Source: Elysia crispata | Taxonomy: Eukaryota; Mollusca; Gastropoda; Plakobranchidae | Assembly (NCBI GenBank): GCA_033675545.1 | Contig: JAWDGP010003851.1 | Location: forward strand, 165,001 to 229,000 | DNA length: 64,000 nt | Reading direction: 5' to 3' | In this document: positions 59,838-64,000 of the stretch, in pieces | Numbering within the stretch: position 1 is the stretch's first letter | How the letters are laid out: each line of letters starts with the position of its first letter | Program-made: the position numbers and the translations under genes | Notes under the pieces: generated by a model | What the model saw: the letters and a program-made list of their open reading frames with translations, nothing else | The model's database searches: none | What the model was told of the DNA's origin: nothing

Positions 59838-60557
59838 AGCTTTTGGATATGAAATAGCATATTGGTACAGTAGATCGATATGTGTAGTTGGATAATGTGC
59901 ATGTCAATCTCAGGATCTCTTCATGGTCATTTATTTTAGAAAATTAAAAAGTAATACCGATTTTACAGTACCTTGGCTTACACTGACAGCTCCTCTTCAT
60001 CAAACTTCCTGTGGCCCATGCTCTACTGTAGAACTAGATCTAGGCTTAATAAAGAAAAGGAGGAAAATTTGTCAAGAAACTTAGGCTAAGTTGATCTAAT
60101 AAACTAAATGGTGGGTCAATGTGAGACTGGGCGGCATGGTGTTCTGTTGTCAAGTGAAAGACTAATAGAATTAGATTTAACTTAGAACTTACAGGATGCA
60201 AATGCCCGCAAGTCTTCAGCCATAGCGCATGCTATCTGCACGCAGGCACTTGAGGTCATGCAGGTGCGGGTCCCAACTCTACAAGGAGAAGGGGATCTGC
60301 CCCTAGACTCAGGCTATGTGTGGGTGACTTTCTCATTCTCTCACTTTAGACACCTCAGTACACAGTACAATCAGAGACACTAGATTTAGCCAAGCCCTCG
60401 GTGTTAGTACTATAAGGAACTTGTGTGGTGTATGCTCAGGCGGTTTCATTTGAGTTTCATGAGGTAGAAGAATCAGGAGATAGTGTTTTTACTAAGGATT
60501 AAGAAGGAAAACTATGGCCTCTATTGTTAATTATTTTTGATAATCTTTTCCTTTCAG

Positions 60558-60660
60558 GCTGATATCATGAATGGACCCCACACAATTGTTGAATATTTTG
60601 CAGAACATGACCGATACAGATGTGGCTACTGTGGGCAGAAAGATACAAACTATTCACATG
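60558..60660 (+). CDS. ATE1: ATE1 first coding exon (arginyl-tRNA--protein transferase)
   Basis: The acceptor ctttcag precedes 60558. ATG is at 60567 and the donor gtactc follows 60660, leaving one base. The exon encodes 31 residues, MNGPHTIVEYFAEHDRYRCGYC and then GQKDTNYSH. Known animal ATE1 proteins start with the same pattern, a VxYF-type motif followed by YRCGYC. The two Cys of CGYC belong to the conserved N-terminal Cys set reported to bind an Fe-S cluster or heme. ATE1 transfers Arg to N-terminal Asp, Glu or oxidised Cys, making N-degrons for proteasomal turnover. Nine bases precede the ATG after the acceptor, so at least one untranslated exon probably lies upstream. Confidence 0.93.
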
Positions 60661-60950
60661 GTACTCTTAAATAACATCTCTATAAAATTACATAAAAAAA
60701 CAAAATTCTTTTAGTTGCCCTTTAATAATTTAAAATGCGCAAAATTTTTTTAGTCGAAAGTAAGTAGTTCTCAGAATAGAAAGTGATTTGGGATCCAAAA
60801 ACCACTTTGGTAGCAATATATTTTGGTTTGAAAGTAATTTACACCATATTCTGACTCATCTAAAATTAAGAAGCTTTAAAATTTTTGTAGCAAACTAGTG
60901 GTACAAATGATTAAAAAAATAGAGAAATATATGAGACTGCTTTTGAATAA

Positions 60951-61088
<138 letters not shown>

Positions 61089-61167
61089 TAAGCTCATTCT
61101 TAATTTTACCAAATATTTAAGTTACAGGCATAGGATCATGAGATATAAAGGCTACCAAAATGAATTA

Positions 61168-61250
61168 CATTAGACCTCTGATATAACGAAATTAACGGGC
61201 CAGGGCTTAAACTTCGTTATAACCAACGTTTTGTTATAGACAAGGTCAAC
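61168..61250. mobile_element. pogo/Tigger-like terminal fragment
   Basis: acctctgatataacgaaatt is followed by cttcgttataacc and gttttgttatag. The acctc-(n)-tataacga pattern is typical of pogo/Tigger inverted ends. Only one end is recognisable. Confidence 0.4.
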
Positions 61251-61499
61251 TAAAACTCCTCATTTTGCCTCCCTCTTCCTGATCCCTATCTTTTTCTGTC
61301 CTTTTGTCTCTTAATGTAGTCTTACCCTCTACACAAATTTTCAACTCTAATTGAACAAGCTCTGGAAGTACAAAAAAGGTATACCTGTGCTTCATTAACT
61401 TAATCAACACAAAGTAAAACATGATTAGATAATCACATGACCAACACAGCTGAAGATAGATGGAAAGGATCTACAAGTGATGAAAAATCATAGAAGTGA

Positions 61500-62235
61500 T
61501 GTACTGCACTGGGAACAGACAACAGCAATGCAAAATTGATGAGGAAATCGGCTCTTTTAAAAAAGATAAAGGGTGCTGTCAGAAAAGGATTTGTGCTTTC
61601 CCCAGACCTTTTCTCTCTGTTCAATGAAATGATAATGTGAAATCTAGAAAGATATGCAGGAAGGGTATTTAAACAACTTGAGATACGCTGATGACACTCT
61701 ATTTATTGCAGAAACTAAAGAGGACTTGCAATGATTATTAGGCATTGTTGAAGAAAAAAGCAAAAAAAAAAGGGCTAGAATTGACCTGGAAAAAAACCCA
61801 GAAGTAATGGTTGTCAGTCAAAACAAAGTGACTGCAGATCAACATCTTTAGGAATAAACTTAAACAAACGGATCAATTCAAATACTTGGGTACTTTAATA
61901 TCAAGTGATAGACACAACAACACTGAAATCGCATCAAGAATAGGGTAAGCATAAAAGAGTTTCTAGAGTTTGAAATTGATACTAAAAAGTAAATACATCT
62001 TCCTCAATGTAAAAAGAAGAGCCCTGTTGTGCTATATTGAATCCATTCTTATGTGTGGATGCAAGGCATACAATTTCAAAATATCTACAAAGAAACTGGA
62101 AGCAACAGAAATTTGGTTCATATAAAGAATTCTATGATCTCATTCACTGCAAAAAAATCAAACGAAACAGTGTTACGAGAAGCTGACACAAGAAGATCAC
62201 TCAAGAATACGATACAACATGTTTATTAAATGCCA
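61500..62235 (+). pseudogene. Decayed LINE reverse transcriptase (RTE/CFDP2-like)
   Basis: Broken frames give VRKGFVLSPDLFSLFNEM (RT motif region), YADDTLFIAETKEDLQ (catalytic YADD at 61684-61695), KGLELTWKKTQ, QFKYLGTLISSDRHN, RRALLCYIESILMCGCKAY and KKLEATEIWF. The order is that of the palm, thumb and tail of a non-LTR reverse transcriptase. Multiple stops and frameshifts make it inactive. Its last part matches the copy at 14565. Confidence 0.85.
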
Positions 62236-64000
62236 TTTTGAAAAATTTAACCAAGTTGCACATTGGTGTATTTTGAAAAAAATTAAAGCACAACCCTTTA
62301 CTGTCTCTATTAAATTACAATTAAAACTTACCAATTTCAGTATGAAACTGCCAATTCAAAATTGTATTTTATTATTACAGCAGGTAAAACTGTTAAACCC
62401 ATGAGACGGTTGTATCATAAAAATACAGCTTCTTGACCTCACTAGCCTGTGTGATCACAGTAGAGATTAACCTGAGGTGACTAATGGCTCATTGAAAGAA
62501 TGCTATAATAATCTATTAAGCAACTGGCACTTGTCTTTATAATGGTGCTAACATAAAAGCATACATGAATGTCATGTTATTAGCAAGCAATTGCAACCTT
62601 TATTTACTTTTGTTTATATAAAAGCTCTTGAGCTTTTAAGATTCATTTAATAAATACCTTAAGCTGCTCTGCACTCACATGTAGGTATGGCCATAAAGAA
62701 AATCTGACATCTGCTATGAGCTAATAGGTATGCTCTGAAACTGAAAGATGAGTGTAGCAGCTTTCTCAATATATCAGGCTTTCACAGAAAGACTCCTTGT
62801 GAATTTATTTTGATATCTTTGTAACTTGGGAGGCACTAGACCTTTGCTACAAATATCTTCCAATGAAAATGTGGTACTTGCTCCCTCTTTGAACTAATGC
62901 TAAGTGAACCTGGGCGGAGAGTTATGAGAAGCTAATTGCAGTTTAGGGTCCTCTATTGATTACATGTTACAAGATAGGTGCTTAAAGTCCCTGACCTGTG
63001 GGAAACCTGTTTCTTAATTTCATGACTGTAAGTATTACTGTCAACTAGGGAACAAGTAAAATAATTCAACAATGGCAATTTTACCCCACAGATCTTACCT
63101 TCCACTTTACCTACAGATCTTGTTAGATTGGTTTGATTTATAATACAAAACTGCTTGTTTTGTATTATAATTCCTCCTTGCTCGATAGATTTTTTTTACT
63201 CTAAATGAGATTTGCTCTTACTCTTTTTATTTTACTCACCTGTTTAATTTTTATGTAAAATGCCTCTAAATGGGCTTTTATCGCAGAGTAACCCAAAATA
63301 TATGTACACATTTTGCAACCTTCAAACCTGATATATCTGAAAGGAATGATTGTCGATGTTGCATGGTTTTTGTGAACTTAGAAAAGACTTAGAGGCAGAG
63401 AGAGATAGATTTGCCAAAAAAAACAAAGAATTTCAAGAGGTTTGAATAGGGTGACACATTTTAAATTTTTAAAACCAGCCAATAAAGCTTCAATTCCTGT
63501 GTTAAAAAATTTGAATTTTGCATGAAAGTAAAGGAGATATGTCAAATGGATAGAGCAAGAATAAATTAAATCTCATGTGGGGCAATGGAACTCTTGAGTT
63601 TGTTCAATTTAGAGTGAATGATTTTATAAGACTTCCATCTAAGCTAGAGCCTTAGTTCTTTTGTTAAAAAAAACTGTACAGATGCATCTTAATGTGGACA
63701 ATCACTTAATAAAAAAAGAGGGTAAAGAGAAATTATCTATGTGAATTGATGAAAGAGGCAATACCAGTAAATTAATAGAAAAAACCTTCAAGACTTGATT
63801 GGGGTAAACTTTGCATAGCTCTGTTTCGATCTTTTCTAATTTTTTTAATGGCGATAACACTATTTGCTTTCTTTATCTTGAACTCAAATTTATTGTGAGT
63901 CAAAAAATTGCCTGGCTACCGTCATATATTCAACATGAAAAAAAATACGATATATCATTGTAGAATAGAATAATTTTCTTATCTATATTAGAAATGATGA

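Overview
This is a eukaryotic, AT-rich, intron-rich window with abundant microsatellites, transposon relics and a scattered CTAGAT-type hexamer. Large introns, gt-ag splice sites that keep codon phase, and a first ATE1 exon of metazoan type point to an invertebrate animal. The repeat style and the LINE tail resemble what I know from gastropod molluscs, but that placement is inference.

Three protein genes can be supported. (1) Plus strand, 4442-18258: the last 13 detected coding exons of a multi-EF-hand calcium-binding protein, provisionally EFCAB6-like. They join in perfect phase into 581 residues ending at a TAG at 18256-18258, with a poly(A) signal about 100 bp later. The 5' part lies outside the window or was not found. 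(2) Minus strand, 43947 down to 28816: an uncharacterised nuclear-type protein of about 1160 residues. It has a conserved-looking N-terminal part over three exons, a Cys-rich segment, one C2H2 zinc finger, and a long disordered tail ending in three SUMO-acceptor motifs and two SIM-like motifs. Four exons are well supported; a tiny first coding exon (five codons) inside a CpG-bearing, YY1/NRF1/E-box-like promoter patch is a candidate. (3) Plus strand, 60558-61087 and onward: the first two coding exons of ATE1, arginyl-tRNA--protein transferase, including the N-terminal Cys-x-x-Cys. The rest lies beyond the window.

Layout: 1-18.4 kb EF-hand gene; 18.4-28.8 kb gene-poor space between two convergent 3' ends; 28.8-44 kb zinc-finger gene; 44-60.5 kb repeat-rich intergenic DNA with long GA/CT, TA, TTC/ATT and CTA/CTG tracts, a 79-bp minisatellite and tandem duplications; 60.5-64 kb start of ATE1. 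Mobile-element relics sit mainly in introns: a 517-bp TIR element with 6-bp flanking direct repeats (15.9-16.4 kb), two decayed copies of one LINE lineage (14.6-14.9 and 61.5-62.2 kb), a pogo/Tigger-like remnant (34.8-35.4 kb), a decayed Gag-like segment with zinc knuckles (about 41.1-41.8 kb), and an internally deleted piggyBac-like element bounded by TTAA (42468-43161).

The three genes have no evident shared pathway. No operon, CRISPR or prokaryote-type defence system is present. The most novel item is the unnamed zinc-finger protein.
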